Below the pieces are notes generated by a model. The model saw only the letters and a program-made list of their open reading frames with translations, made no database searches and had not been told where the DNA came from. DNA of 41,425 bases, taken from IMG/VR virus record IMGVR_UViG_3300046010_006221, positions 1 through 41,425 of that record, one strand, 5' to 3'. Shown in pieces: positions 1 through 7,951 of the stretch. Position numbers and translations under genes: made by a program. The stretch's first letter is position 1. Each line of letters begins with the position of its first letter. This stretch comes from a virus.

Positions 1-476
1 CTGGGCCATCTACCCCGCCGGCCTCTGGGCCATCGACGTGAGCTACTACCACAAGCTCCCGCCGCTCTCCGACGACAACGCGGCGACGGTGCGGCTCTTC
101 CAAGCCTTCCCGGACGTCTACCTCTCGGCGGCGATGGTGGAGGCGGAGAATTGGCTCAAGGTGAAGGAGCCCGACCGCGGCCCGTGGCGCGGCAAGCTCG
201 ACGCCTACATCACTTCCCTCAACGGCAACAGCCGGCGCAGCGAAGTCTCGGGCGGGACGCTCGTGACGCGCTCGCCTTACAGGTGACGTCATGCCGATCG
301 GCTCACTCAACACTGCGACGCCGGGCTCTGGCGAAGTAGCTGGCACGTCCGGCCCTTCCGAGCTGAAGGGGATCAAGACCGAGATCCGCGCGAGTTTCCC
401 GAACTTCACGGCAGGCAACGACGTCGTTACGAAGACCGCGTCCCAGCTCAACGACGCCCCCCAGAAGGGCGCTTCC
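1..476. repeat. Left copy of imperfect terminal redundancy (476 bp)
   Basis: This segment recurs in direct orientation at 40950-41425. I count ten substitutions and no indels, at left-copy positions 100, 118, 172, 277, 314, 317, 326, 329, 341 and 350. All ten fall in third codon positions of the two genes crossed and change no amino acid. The simplest reading is that the contig wraps around a circular or circularly permuted genome and the two ends come from slightly different strains. It is unlikely to be a physical T7-style terminal repeat, because it lies inside two structural genes. Confidence 0.9.
2..286 (+). CDS. Head-tail connector (SU10 adaptor-like), C-terminal part, start cut by window edge
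   Basis: This is the last 94 residues of the 218-aa connector gene that is complete at 40579-41235; the protein sequences agree exactly over this part. The open frame runs from the window edge to TGA at 284-286. The segment holds the family-like stretch YYHKLPPLSDDN, followed by a helix with LSAAMVEAENWL. The fibre gene begins five bases downstream at 291. See the complete copy for function. Confidence 0.85.
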   Translation, partial: WAIYPAGLWAIDVSYYHKLPPLSDDNAATVRLFQAFPDVYLSAAMVEAENWLKVKEPDRGPWRGKLDAYITSLNGNSRRSEVSGGTLVTRSPYR

Positions 477-1493
477 GAGACGATCACCGGCGCGTGGTCC
501 TTCATTGGGGACCCAACCAAGAACGGCTGGTCGATCGCGAACGTCAACGAGGCGACCTCGATCGCCAACTCAGCCGTCGCAAGCTATGTCTCGACGGTGC
601 TGAGTTCGGCCGTCGCAGTCCCGGGCGTCTGGAACTTCATCAACGGGCTTCAAGCCTCTGGGCTCACCGCCCCCTCGCCTTCCGGCCTCGTGTCGCTCGC
701 CCTCAGTTGCGGCAACGCAAACGCCTTCCTGACAACTACTGCCGGCTCCATTCAGGTCAGCGCGAACGGGGCGTTCGACCTTGTCGATGGCTCGGCGCTC
801 CGCGTCCGAGACGCAACGTCTGCCGACTCCGCATCTTTCAGCCACGACGGCACCAACTTTCTTGGCGCCTTCGTCGGCACGACAAACTGGCTCATCACCG
901 GCATAAGCAATATCCTGCTTGGCAGCGACACCCTCGCCACGCAGGCATACGCAGCCAACTACACCGTCAGCGCACTCAACAGCCCGCAGACCATCCCGGC
1001 TGTCTGGAACTTCTCCGCCGGGCTTCAGTCGGGAGGCGCTTCAGTTGCCACGCAGGCGTGGGCCAACGCCGCGATCGCCGCAGAGCGCTGCTACGGCAAG
1101 TGCGACGTCAACATCTCTGGGGCAGGCACCGGGTCGGTTGTTCTTCTCACTGGAACGGCAAACGCCGTCCCGCTGGAAAATGTCACGCACAACAGCGGCG
1201 CAGGCACGCTGACCGTTGCAGTCGCCGGCGACTACCGTGTCGTCGTATCCGGGTCAAACGCCTTCTCTGGGGCGACGGGGCTCAATGCAAACTTCGGGTT
1301 CATGAAGAACGGCGGCCCCGGGTTCGATACCTCCGTGCAAGTGTCTTCTTCGATCCAGAACTCGATTTCTATCTACGTCGAAAACCTCGTCACGCTCGCT
1401 GCAAACGACACGATCTCCCTCGGGATGAACATTCCGGTCGGAGTGAATGTGAGCGGCTCGCTCCGCCTGACCGTGCAGAGAATCGGCGCGTAA
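291..1493 (+). CDS. Tail fibre / virion protein with C1q-TNF-like C-terminal domain
   Basis: A 400-aa virion protein. The N-terminus (about residues 22-56) has the pattern ELKGIKTEIRASFPN...ASQLND, common at the start of podovirus fibres. Three short repeats follow, GAWSF near 67-71, GVWNF near 111-115 and AVWNF near 236-240, each followed by Gly-rich sequence as in repetitive fibre shafts. From about residue 280 the sequence looks like a C1q/TNF-type jelly roll: GDYRVVVSGS, then FMKNGG, then alternating hydrophobic strands and AANDTISLGM, ending in LTVQRIGA. Such domains often trimerise and bind receptors or decorate capsids. ATG at 291 follows the connector stop by five bases. The stop overlaps the next start (TAATG). 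Virion role is likely; receptor binding is inference. Confidence 0.75.
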   Translation: MPIGSLNTATPGSGEVAGTSGPSELKGIKTEIRASFPNFTAGNDVVTKTASQLNDAPQKGASETITGAWSFIGDPTKNGWSIANVNEATSIANSAVASYVSTVLSSAVAVPGVWNFINGLQASGLTAPSPSGLVSLALSCGNANAFLTTTAGSIQVSANGAFDLVDGSALRVRDATSADSASFSHDGTNFLGAFVGTTNWLITGISNILLGSDTLATQAYAANYTVSALNSPQTIPAVWNFSAGLQSGGASVATQAWANAAIAAERCYGKCDVNISGAGTGSVVLLTGTANAVPLENVTHNSGAGTLTVAVAGDYRVVVSGSNAFSGATGLNANFGFMKNGGPGFDTSVQVSSSIQNSISIYVENLVTLAANDTISLGMNIPVGVNVSGSLRLTVQRIGA

Positions 1494-3157
1494 TGCTCGT
1501 CCGCATCCCAAAGCTCGGCTCCGTAGGCGTCCGCTCGACGGACGACTACCCGCCGTCCGAGCTGCCGCCGAATGCCTTCACGTCGTCTGACAACGTCAGC
1601 TTCAGTGACGGCTGCGCTCGGAAGATGCCGGGATGGCTGCCGGCTATCAGCGGCTTCACGAAAGACCAGCTCTGGATGCAACCGTGGGAGGACGACGACA
1701 CCATCTCGATCGCCTTCGGCGCCGCCGACGAGATCAGCACGACGATCAACGGCGTCAACATCGTCGCGGCGACGATCCTCGATCAAGCGGGCGTGGCATC
1801 GACGGTGAGCGCCAGCACAGGCTGGCAGTCGGACGTCTTTGGCGGGTTCTGCATCATGAACAACCGCGTCGACATCCCGTACTACTCCAGCGCCTTCGCG
1901 ACTCCGACGTGGACGTTCCGCGAGATCCCGGGCTGGGGCGCTGCCACGTCACCGGCTGGTGCCGTGCAGAGCGTCCGCAGCTTCCAGAACCATCTCATCG
2001 CGCTCGGCGTCGTCGACAACCCCTACACGGTCTTCATCTCCGATCAGGGCAGCCCGGAAGCTTTCCCGACGAGCTGGGACTACGCCGACCCCACGAAGCT
2101 CGCTCGGCGATTCCCGCTCCAGTCGAAGGATGGCGCGATCGTCGACGGCGGCATCCTCAACGACCGCTTCATGGTCTACCAGCGCTACGCCTGTGTGGCT
2201 CTGGAGTACGTCGGTGGCGCATTCGTCATGGCGGCCCGTCGCGTGCTGGACGTGGGCCTCATCAACCGCGACGCATGGGTGCAGTTCCAGAACTTCCACT
2301 TTGTCGTCTCTGAGCGCTCGATCAGCATCCACGACGGCTCACAAGGAACGCGGCCGGACGACGACTACGTCGAGAACCGCTTCTTCGGCGAGCTGTCGGA
2401 CCCGGCCGCGGTGTTCGTCACGAAGGACGAAGAGAACCACGAGATCCTCGTCTACTACCCGACCGAAGGCTCGGTCCCGAACCGCATCCTCACCTACAAT
2501 TGGATCGACCGGACGTGGTCATTCGCGACCATCGGCTCCGATGTGCGGCGAATCGTGCAGGGCATCGGCCCCGCTCAGGGTTCGACGTGGGCGCAGCTCG
2601 CCTTCCCATGGGAGTCGATCAACCAGACGTGGGCGCAGCTCGCGCGTACCGATCGAAGCACGAAGCTACTCCAGCTCCGCGATCGCACCGTCGACATCCG
2701 TGGCAGCTCTTTCACGAAGACGCTCAATGAGGAGATTGTCGCCGCTGTCGACTCTCTCGATGACCTCGGCTGGGACGCCTCCGACGATCTACTGTGGGGC
2801 TCTGGAGATTCGGCAGTCGACTACGACGCATGGGTCGAGCGACTGACCATCGACCTCGACGAGCTGACCGGCAACTCCGGCCAGATAAAGTACCTCGACG
2901 CCGTCTACTTCCAAGCGTGCGGCGATGGCTCGATCGACATCCAGTTCGGCATCTCCAACTCGCCGCGCGACCCGCCGCGCTGGGGGAAAGTCAGAACCGT
3001 CGACCTCGGGACAGAGCTGCGCCGCGAGAAGGTCGACGTGCGCCTCACGGGTCGGTACTTCCACTGGCGAGCCGGCAACTGGCGCGGAGAGCCCAAGCCC
3101 GGCGCGTGGAAGATCGCAACCATCGACCTCTCTCTCCAGCAGGAAGGGCTCCGGTGA
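1493..3157 (+). CDS. Tail nozzle / DNA-stabilisation-type virion protein
   Basis: A 554-aa protein. ATG at 1493 overlaps the previous stop, and the coding signal begins here even though the frame stays open far upstream. The N-terminus IPKLGSVGVRSTDDYPPSELP, then NAFTSSDNVSFSDGCARKMPGW, has the layout of podovirus nozzle or packaged-DNA-stabilisation proteins (T7 gp12 and P22 gp10 type), in which an NV-f-dG-arK-pG block opens a beta-rich protein. Many regularly spaced W, Y and G residues suggest repeated beta blades. It follows the connector and fibre genes, the usual place for a tail-tube or nozzle protein. No membrane segment or catalytic motif is visible. Exact family is uncertain. Confidence 0.65.
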   Translation: MLVRIPKLGSVGVRSTDDYPPSELPPNAFTSSDNVSFSDGCARKMPGWLPAISGFTKDQLWMQPWEDDDTISIAFGAADEISTTINGVNIVAATILDQAGVASTVSASTGWQSDVFGGFCIMNNRVDIPYYSSAFATPTWTFREIPGWGAATSPAGAVQSVRSFQNHLIALGVVDNPYTVFISDQGSPEAFPTSWDYADPTKLARRFPLQSKDGAIVDGGILNDRFMVYQRYACVALEYVGGAFVMAARRVLDVGLINRDAWVQFQNFHFVVSERSISIHDGSQGTRPDDDYVENRFFGELSDPAAVFVTKDEENHEILVYYPTEGSVPNRILTYNWIDRTWSFATIGSDVRRIVQGIGPAQGSTWAQLAFPWESINQTWAQLARTDRSTKLLQLRDRTVDIRGSSFTKTLNEEIVAAVDSLDDLGWDASDDLLWGSGDSAVDYDAWVERLTIDLDELTGNSGQIKYLDAVYFQACGDGSIDIQFGISNSPRDPPRWGKVRTVDLGTELRREKVDVRLTGRYFHWRAGNWRGEPKPGAWKIATIDLSLQQEGLR

Positions 3158-3417
3158 TTCGCCCCTACACCCCCGCGCGCGCCTCCCCGGGCGACCTCGA
3201 ATCGCTGCGCCGATTCCTCCAGATGGAACTCGACAAGATCGCCGCGGCGTTCGCGCGCGACATCGAGGCCGCGGGGAACGGGCAGCACGGAACCTCGGGC
3301 GAGGCCGGGCTTCTGCTGTACGTCAACCGCACTGGCAGCGTGAGCCTGTCGCGGGTCAAGATAGGGCCTGTTGACTCCGCGGGCGTCGGGTTCCGCTCAC
3401 TCCGCATCGACAACTGA
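3154..3417 (+). CDS. Small virion-operon protein of unknown function, GTG start
   Basis: An 87-aa protein starting at GTG 3154, which overlaps the nozzle gene stop as GTGA, a typical translational-coupling arrangement used repeatedly in this genome. Residues 10-35 form a charged helix containing LESLRRFLQMELDKIAAAF. The C-terminal half is Gly-rich with short strands (VSLSRVKIGPVDSAG). This may be a small tail or fibre-attachment component, but I do not recognise the family. Spacing to the next start is seven bases, with GAGGG as its ribosome site. Confidence 0.65.
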   Translation: MIRPYTPARASPGDLESLRRFLQMELDKIAAAFARDIEAAGNGQHGTSGEAGLLLYVNRTGSVSLSRVKIGPVDSAGVGFRSLRIDN

Positions 3418-3424
3418 GGGCGCC

Positions 3425-4459
3425 ATGGGACTCTTCGACAACGAAAGCACGACAACGGGAACCCCGTGGGGCCCGCTCCAGCAGCCCACGCTCGGCGGCG
3501 TCAACTACATCCAGAACCTTCTCCAGCAGGGGCCGTGGGGCGGGCCGTACACCGCGCCGATCGACCCGCTCCAGACGCAGGGCATCCAGCAGGGCGCGGC
3601 GGCGGCCGGCGGCGCCGGCGGCATCGCCAACGCCTACCAGCAGCAGGGGCAGGGGCTCCTCCCCGGGATGCAGCAGGGCTTCGGCTACTTCGGCTCCGCG
3701 CTCGCCGGCGGCATGAACCCGTGGGTCACCAACCCGCAGCAGTACCTCGGCATCGCCCAGAACGTCGCGAACAACCCCTACATGGACTCCATGGTCACGT
3801 CGGCGCTGCGTGACCCCTTCCGCCAGCTCACCGAGCAGATGCTCCCCGGCATCCGCTCCGGCGCGAACATGGCGGGGCAGGCTGGCGGCTCACAGGAGGC
3901 CGTCATGAGCGCGATCGCGAACCGCGGCTACGCCGACCGGGCCGCAGATGTCGGCGCGCAGATGCGCGGCGGCGCGTACTCGCAGGGGCTTGGCTTCGCG
4001 AACCAAGCCGCGCAGTCCGATATGGCGCTCCAGCAGGCGGCAGCACAGAACCTCTTCAACATGGGCCAGATGGGCCTCGGCTTCCTCGGGCAGGGCTACG
4101 GCATCGGCCAGCAGGGCGCGCAGGACACGTTCAACTGGGGCACGCAGGGTCAGGGGCTCCAGAACCAGCAGCTTCAGGGTCAGATGGCGCAGTTCATGGC
4201 CCCGTGGGAACTGGCGAAGTCCTACGGCTCCTACATCAACCCGCTCGCCGGCAGCCTCCAGCAGCGCACCAGCTCGCAGGATATGCTCCCGGCCTACCTG
4301 CTTCAGGGGCTCGGGCCGATCCTCTCCGCCGGCGGCGGCGCCGCGGGTCAGTGGCTCTTCGGCACCCCGGGCGTCAACGGTCAGCCCGGCACCCCGGGCA
4401 ACCTCGGGAGGCTCCTCGGCAAGATCCCCGGCCTCGGCGGGATCTTCGGGGACGGTTAA
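3425..4459 (+). CDS. Internal virion / ejection-type protein, Gln- and Gly-rich
   Basis: A 344-aa protein, first in a run of genes resembling podovirus internal or DNA-ejection proteins. It is Gln/Gly/Ala-rich (LLQQGPWGGPY, AYQQQGQGLLPGMQQGF). Residues 120-170 hold YMDSMVTSALRDPFRQLTE and SGANMAGQAGGSQE, and later comes SYGSYINPLAGSLQQRTS, a pattern often seen in virion proteins of marine and soil podoviruses. Composition suggests helices without a stable catalytic core. ATG 3425 is preferred over an upstream in-frame ATG because it follows GAGGG and the previous stop. The stop overlaps the next start (TAATG). Ejection role is inferred from composition and position. Confidence 0.65.
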   Translation: MGLFDNESTTTGTPWGPLQQPTLGGVNYIQNLLQQGPWGGPYTAPIDPLQTQGIQQGAAAAGGAGGIANAYQQQGQGLLPGMQQGFGYFGSALAGGMNPWVTNPQQYLGIAQNVANNPYMDSMVTSALRDPFRQLTEQMLPGIRSGANMAGQAGGSQEAVMSAIANRGYADRAADVGAQMRGGAYSQGLGFANQAAQSDMALQQAAAQNLFNMGQMGLGFLGQGYGIGQQGAQDTFNWGTQGQGLQNQQLQGQMAQFMAPWELAKSYGSYINPLAGSLQQRTSSQDMLPAYLLQGLGPILSAGGGAAGQWLFGTPGVNGQPGTPGNLGRLLGKIPGLGGIFGDG

Positions 4460-6165
4460 TGCGCGGCCTCGCCCCCCTCAGCTCGCCGGCGTGGTATCGG
4501 GGCTTCGACCCGATCGCCGTCCCGTGGGGCGAGGGCGACGACTCCATGGGGCTCGGCCTGCCCGACATCCTGTCCTTCGCCAGACAGCCGCAGAGCCCGC
4601 AGGGGGCAGGACAGGGCCCCGGGAGCGGTCAGGGCACGGGCGGCGGGACTTCGAGCGGCAGCGCCGGCGGTAGCGCGTCCGGCGGCGCCACGTCCGGCTC
4701 ACAGACCGGCGGCGCGTCAGGGCCGCCCACGGGCGGCGGTACGCTCCCGCCAGTCTGGCAGCCCGGCGGCAGCCTGCCGCTCCCGCGCAGCTCGACCGGC
4801 GACATCGACTGGGGGGTCATCGGCGGCGTCCTCGGGTGGCCGGCGGCCGGCGACAGCCCCACCGACCCGACGAGCGACTTCCCCGTCCGCGAGGGCGCCC
4901 CGGCCGCCCCCTACCCGGGGACGCCGGCCGGCACCTTCGGGGTCGAGGGCGACCCGGAGAGCTGGGGCGACGCGGAGTGGCAGGAGTGGCAGCGCCGGCG
5001 CGGCGAGTGGCAGCGCTGGTGGGAGGCGAACCGGGTCGGCGCGGCCGACGGCGGCGGCCTCGGCGGATCGTCTGGCGGCTCGACCGGGTCGGCCGGCGGC
5101 GGCTCTGGTGGCGGCGGCGGAAACGGCCAGCCGACCACTCCGCCCCCGCCCTTGCCGCCGACCGACTGGGGGTTCGGCATCGACATCCCGGACGCGGCCT
5201 TCGATCCCGACGTGGACGCGATCGTGAAGGGCATCGGCGCGCTGCCCGACATCATCGGAGGTTCCACGGGGAACATCCCGCAGTTCATGCCCGGGGAGGT
5301 CGGCGGCGCGCCCGCTGGCGGCTCGGCGGCGGGCAACTTCGGCAACTTCATCGCCCGCCTGAAGGCGATCCCCGACATCCTCGACTTCAAGGAAGACCCT
5401 CGTGGCGCGTTCACCGGCGCCATCACGCTTGCCAACCCGGCGGCCGGGGCGCTGGCCGGGGGCTTCCTCGCGCTCTCCGACTGGGTCAACGCCGGCAACA
5501 GCGGCGCCCGTCAGGACCGCCGCGACGAGCTGAACGAGCGTGGCCGGATGATCGCCGACCCGGTGATGGGCGCCTTCTGGCGCGAGCTGGGGCGCGACCC
5601 GGAATGGGTTCTCAACGCCCGCTCTGGCGTCGGCTCCGAGGACGCGCAGTTCTATGGCGACTGGGCCGGTTGGCTCGGCTCATCCGGCGTCGGCGGCCGG
5701 CCAGACACCCCCTTCCAGAACTTCGGCGGCATGGCGCCGCAGGACGCCTACCGCGCGATCGGGCAGTCGCTCGTGGACTACTACGGCACGCTCTCGCCGG
5801 AGGCGCAGCAGTCGCTTCGCGGGCTCGGCTCTGGCGAGTACGCTCCGCGCGCATTCCTCCAGAACAACTTCGGGTGGGATCCTGAGCAGCCGGCGCCCAA
5901 CCTCGGCGGGTGGGGCGCCAATGCTGGCGACCTCTCTGGGTTGGAATACCTCTTCAACGAGATCAGCCCGCGGATGATGGGCACGCAGAACGCGCTCCTC
6001 ACGCAGCCTGACGAGTGGACCGATTGGCTCGCTGGATTCCAAGGGCTCCGGCCCAACGTCGCGATCCCCCAGCCGACGACGACGCTCGACGCAATCCGCA
6101 ACTGGGAAGCGTGGCGCGCGCAGGCGGAGCAGAACTTCATAAACCTCGGGAACGGGTATCCGTGA
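4459..6165 (+). CDS. Large low-complexity virion-operon protein, putative ejection component
   Basis: A 568-aa protein starting at ATG 4459 (TAATG overlap). Residues about 40-115 and 190-245 are Gly/Ser/Pro-rich low complexity (GSGQGTGGG, SGGSTGSAGGG, TPPPPLPP). Between them lies a charged W-rich stretch with WQEWQRRRGEWQRWW. The C-terminal 300 residues look folded and hold a possible amphipathic or weakly hydrophobic stretch (ITLANPAAGALAGGFLALSDWV, broken here from the longer run). Disordered linkers plus a hydrophobic helix suit an internal or ejection protein, but no family is recognised. It couples directly to the next gene (TGATG). Confidence 0.6.
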   Translation: MRGLAPLSSPAWYRGFDPIAVPWGEGDDSMGLGLPDILSFARQPQSPQGAGQGPGSGQGTGGGTSSGSAGGSASGGATSGSQTGGASGPPTGGGTLPPVWQPGGSLPLPRSSTGDIDWGVIGGVLGWPAAGDSPTDPTSDFPVREGAPAAPYPGTPAGTFGVEGDPESWGDAEWQEWQRRRGEWQRWWEANRVGAADGGGLGGSSGGSTGSAGGGSGGGGGNGQPTTPPPPLPPTDWGFGIDIPDAAFDPDVDAIVKGIGALPDIIGGSTGNIPQFMPGEVGGAPAGGSAAGNFGNFIARLKAIPDILDFKEDPRGAFTGAITLANPAAGALAGGFLALSDWVNAGNSGARQDRRDELNERGRMIADPVMGAFWRELGRDPEWVLNARSGVGSEDAQFYGDWAGWLGSSGVGGRPDTPFQNFGGMAPQDAYRAIGQSLVDYYGTLSPEAQQSLRGLGSGEYAPRAFLQNNFGWDPEQPAPNLGGWGANAGDLSGLEYLFNEISPRMMGTQNALLTQPDEWTDWLAGFQGLRPNVAIPQPTTTLDAIRNWEAWRAQAEQNFINLGNGYP

Positions 6166-7562
6166 TGCCGTACCAGCCAGCCTTCATGCAGGGCCCGCAG
6201 CCGGTCCTCGACTCGCGCACGATGCCGCAGCAGGGTCCGCCGATCCCCGCGGGCGTCCTCGGCTCCCCGCAGCAGGGCCCGCCGATGCCGATGGGGCAGC
6301 CGCAGGGAAGCCCCTTCGGCGGGATGCCGCCGGGCATCGCCGCGGGCCTCGGCATGGGCCCGCCGTCGCCCGTGCGCCCCGCCTTCGATCAGTGGGCGCA
6401 GCGGATGCGCGAGATGACGCCGAACCCGCGCGGGCGCGGCTGGCAGTACGCGCTCGGCTCCGCGCTCCTCCCGGCGCTCGTCGGCAAGCTCGCCGGCGGC
6501 TCCGGTCGCGAGGCGCTGCTGTACGGCGTCGGCTCGGCGGCCTACAACTTCAACAACCAGCTCGAAGACTATCGCGAGATCGAGCGGCGCATCTCCGAAG
6601 CGGAAGCCGGCCTGCCGCAGGCGCAGGCGAGCTATGACCTGTCGATGGCGCAGACGGGCGCCGCGCAGGCGAAGACGCTTCGTGACCTCGGGCTCACCGG
6701 CGCCGACCCGGGCGGCAAGGCGCCGTTCTCTGGCGAACTCCAGAAGGGCCGCAACGGCAATCTCTGGCGCTTCAACACCCGCAACGGCCAGCTCGAAGAC
6801 ACCGGCGTCCAGTTCTACGAAACCCCCACGAAGCCGTCGATGAAGGCCATCGAGACGATCGACCCCGTCACCGGCCGGCCGGCGACGGTCTTCGTGGACG
6901 CGAACAGCTCCGGCGGGCAGACCTTCGTGAAGCCGCCATCGGCGACCGAGATCACGCAGGGCGACAAGGCTGTCGACACGCTGGCGAAGCTCGACGCGCG
7001 CCAGCAGTCCTTCAACAACCAGCTCTCCGGCATCACGGAGATCGTCACTCGCGCAAGCGGCGACGTCGGCGACGTGACGTCCGGCGCGCTGGCGACGCTC
7101 CTCCAGAAGACCGGCATGAACGTGCCCTACGAAGACCTCAAGGGCGACATCGAGACGCTACAGGGCAACCTCGCGTTCCTCGAACTCAACAACATGAGGC
7201 AGAACAGCCCGACGGGCGGCGCGCTCGGCAGCATCACGGAGCGCGAGCTGACGCTCCTCGCCTCGACGGTCGCCTCCCTCAGCCAGCGGCAGAGCCCGGA
7301 GCGCCTGAAGTCCAACCTCCTCAAGGTGCAGAGCCACCTCAACCGGATCGAGGCGCTCATGGCGCAGGACTTCGAGAACCAGCGGCAGCAGCTCGCTGCC
7401 CGGGCCGCGCGCGCGGCGCCCGGCGTTCCCGCGGCACCGCAGGCGGCTCCCGCGCGGCCGAACCCGCAGCCGACGCCGACCGGGGCGCCGACGTGGAACG
7501 TCCTGCCGAACCAGCCGCCGCGGAAGTCGGCGAACGACTACCTCAACGCGGTGGGCCAGTGA
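6165..7562 (+). CDS. Internal virion / ejection-type protein
   Basis: A 465-aa protein. The first 60 residues are Pro/Gln/Gly/Met-rich repeats of QQGPP type. Residues about 75-160 are helical (ALLYGVGSAAYNFNNQLEDY, EIERRISEAEAGLPQAQASY). Residues about 340-400 hold NNMRQNSPTGGALG then SITERELTLLASTVASL, a pattern recurrent in podovirus virion proteins encoded near ejection genes. The last 60 residues are again Pro/Ala-rich. ATG 6165 overlaps the previous stop (TGATG). A role in DNA ejection or internal virion structure is inferred from composition, position and the recurrent motif. Confidence 0.6.
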   Translation: MPYQPAFMQGPQPVLDSRTMPQQGPPIPAGVLGSPQQGPPMPMGQPQGSPFGGMPPGIAAGLGMGPPSPVRPAFDQWAQRMREMTPNPRGRGWQYALGSALLPALVGKLAGGSGREALLYGVGSAAYNFNNQLEDYREIERRISEAEAGLPQAQASYDLSMAQTGAAQAKTLRDLGLTGADPGGKAPFSGELQKGRNGNLWRFNTRNGQLEDTGVQFYETPTKPSMKAIETIDPVTGRPATVFVDANSSGGQTFVKPPSATEITQGDKAVDTLAKLDARQQSFNNQLSGITEIVTRASGDVGDVTSGALATLLQKTGMNVPYEDLKGDIETLQGNLAFLELNNMRQNSPTGGALGSITERELTLLASTVASLSQRQSPERLKSNLLKVQSHLNRIEALMAQDFENQRQQLAARAARAAPGVPAAPQAAPARPNPQPTPTGAPTWNVLPNQPPRKSANDYLNAVGQ

Positions 7563-7951
7563 TGCTCCCGCACTACCGCCACAACGTCGCGCTGTTCTTC
7601 AAGGGCTTCCGCAAGCTCGACGAGATCAAGCTCTTCGAGGGGTGGAACACGCTCTTCTTCGGGCTGCTGTACGCGCTCAACTACGGCACGCACGTCATCC
7701 TCTGGGGTGGCGCTGTCGTCTCGTGGTCGCGCTTCAGCTACGAGAACCGGAAGACCTACAAGATGGCTCGCTGGGTCGACTGGCTCCTCAACGCGGTCGA
7801 CGACGACCACGGCAAGGAGGCTGGGAAGGCGCTGTGGGGTTCCGTTCCAACCCCCTCCGCGGAAGCACGGATCGTGCGGGCCTTCTGGATCGTCCTGACC
7901 GTTGCTATCCTCGCGTGGGCGTACATGAGGTGGTTTCGTGACCAAGGCTGA
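7562..7951 (+). CDS. Small membrane protein in the ejection-gene cluster
   Basis: A 129-aa protein starting at ATG 7562 (TGATG overlap). It has two hydrophobic segments: about residues 30-55 (TLFFGLLYALNYGTHVILW) and about residues 104-124 (IVRAFWIVLTVAILAWAYMR). Between them is a charged cytoplasmic-type loop with WVDWLLNAVDDDHGKEAGK. No signal peptide or lipobox is seen. A membrane protein among internal virion genes could line an ejection channel or assist DNA entry; a holin is less likely because the lysis cassette is 8 kb away. Function is unknown. The next gene starts inside its last 14 bases. Confidence 0.65.
   Translation: MLPHYRHNVALFFKGFRKLDEIKLFEGWNTLFFGLLYALNYGTHVILWGGAVVSWSRFSYENRKTYKMARWVDWLLNAVDDDHGKEAGKALWGSVPTPSAEARIVRAFWIVLTVAILAWAYMRWFRDQG

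Noticed and set aside
1-476. Physical direct terminal repeat of T7 type
   Set aside because: The copies differ at ten sites and lie within structural genes; contig wrap-around over a circular map is simpler.
494-1492. Upstream extension of the nozzle frame to give an 887-aa protein
   Set aside because: The extension is an out-of-frame shadow of the fibre gene; coding signal and TAATG coupling put the start at 1493.
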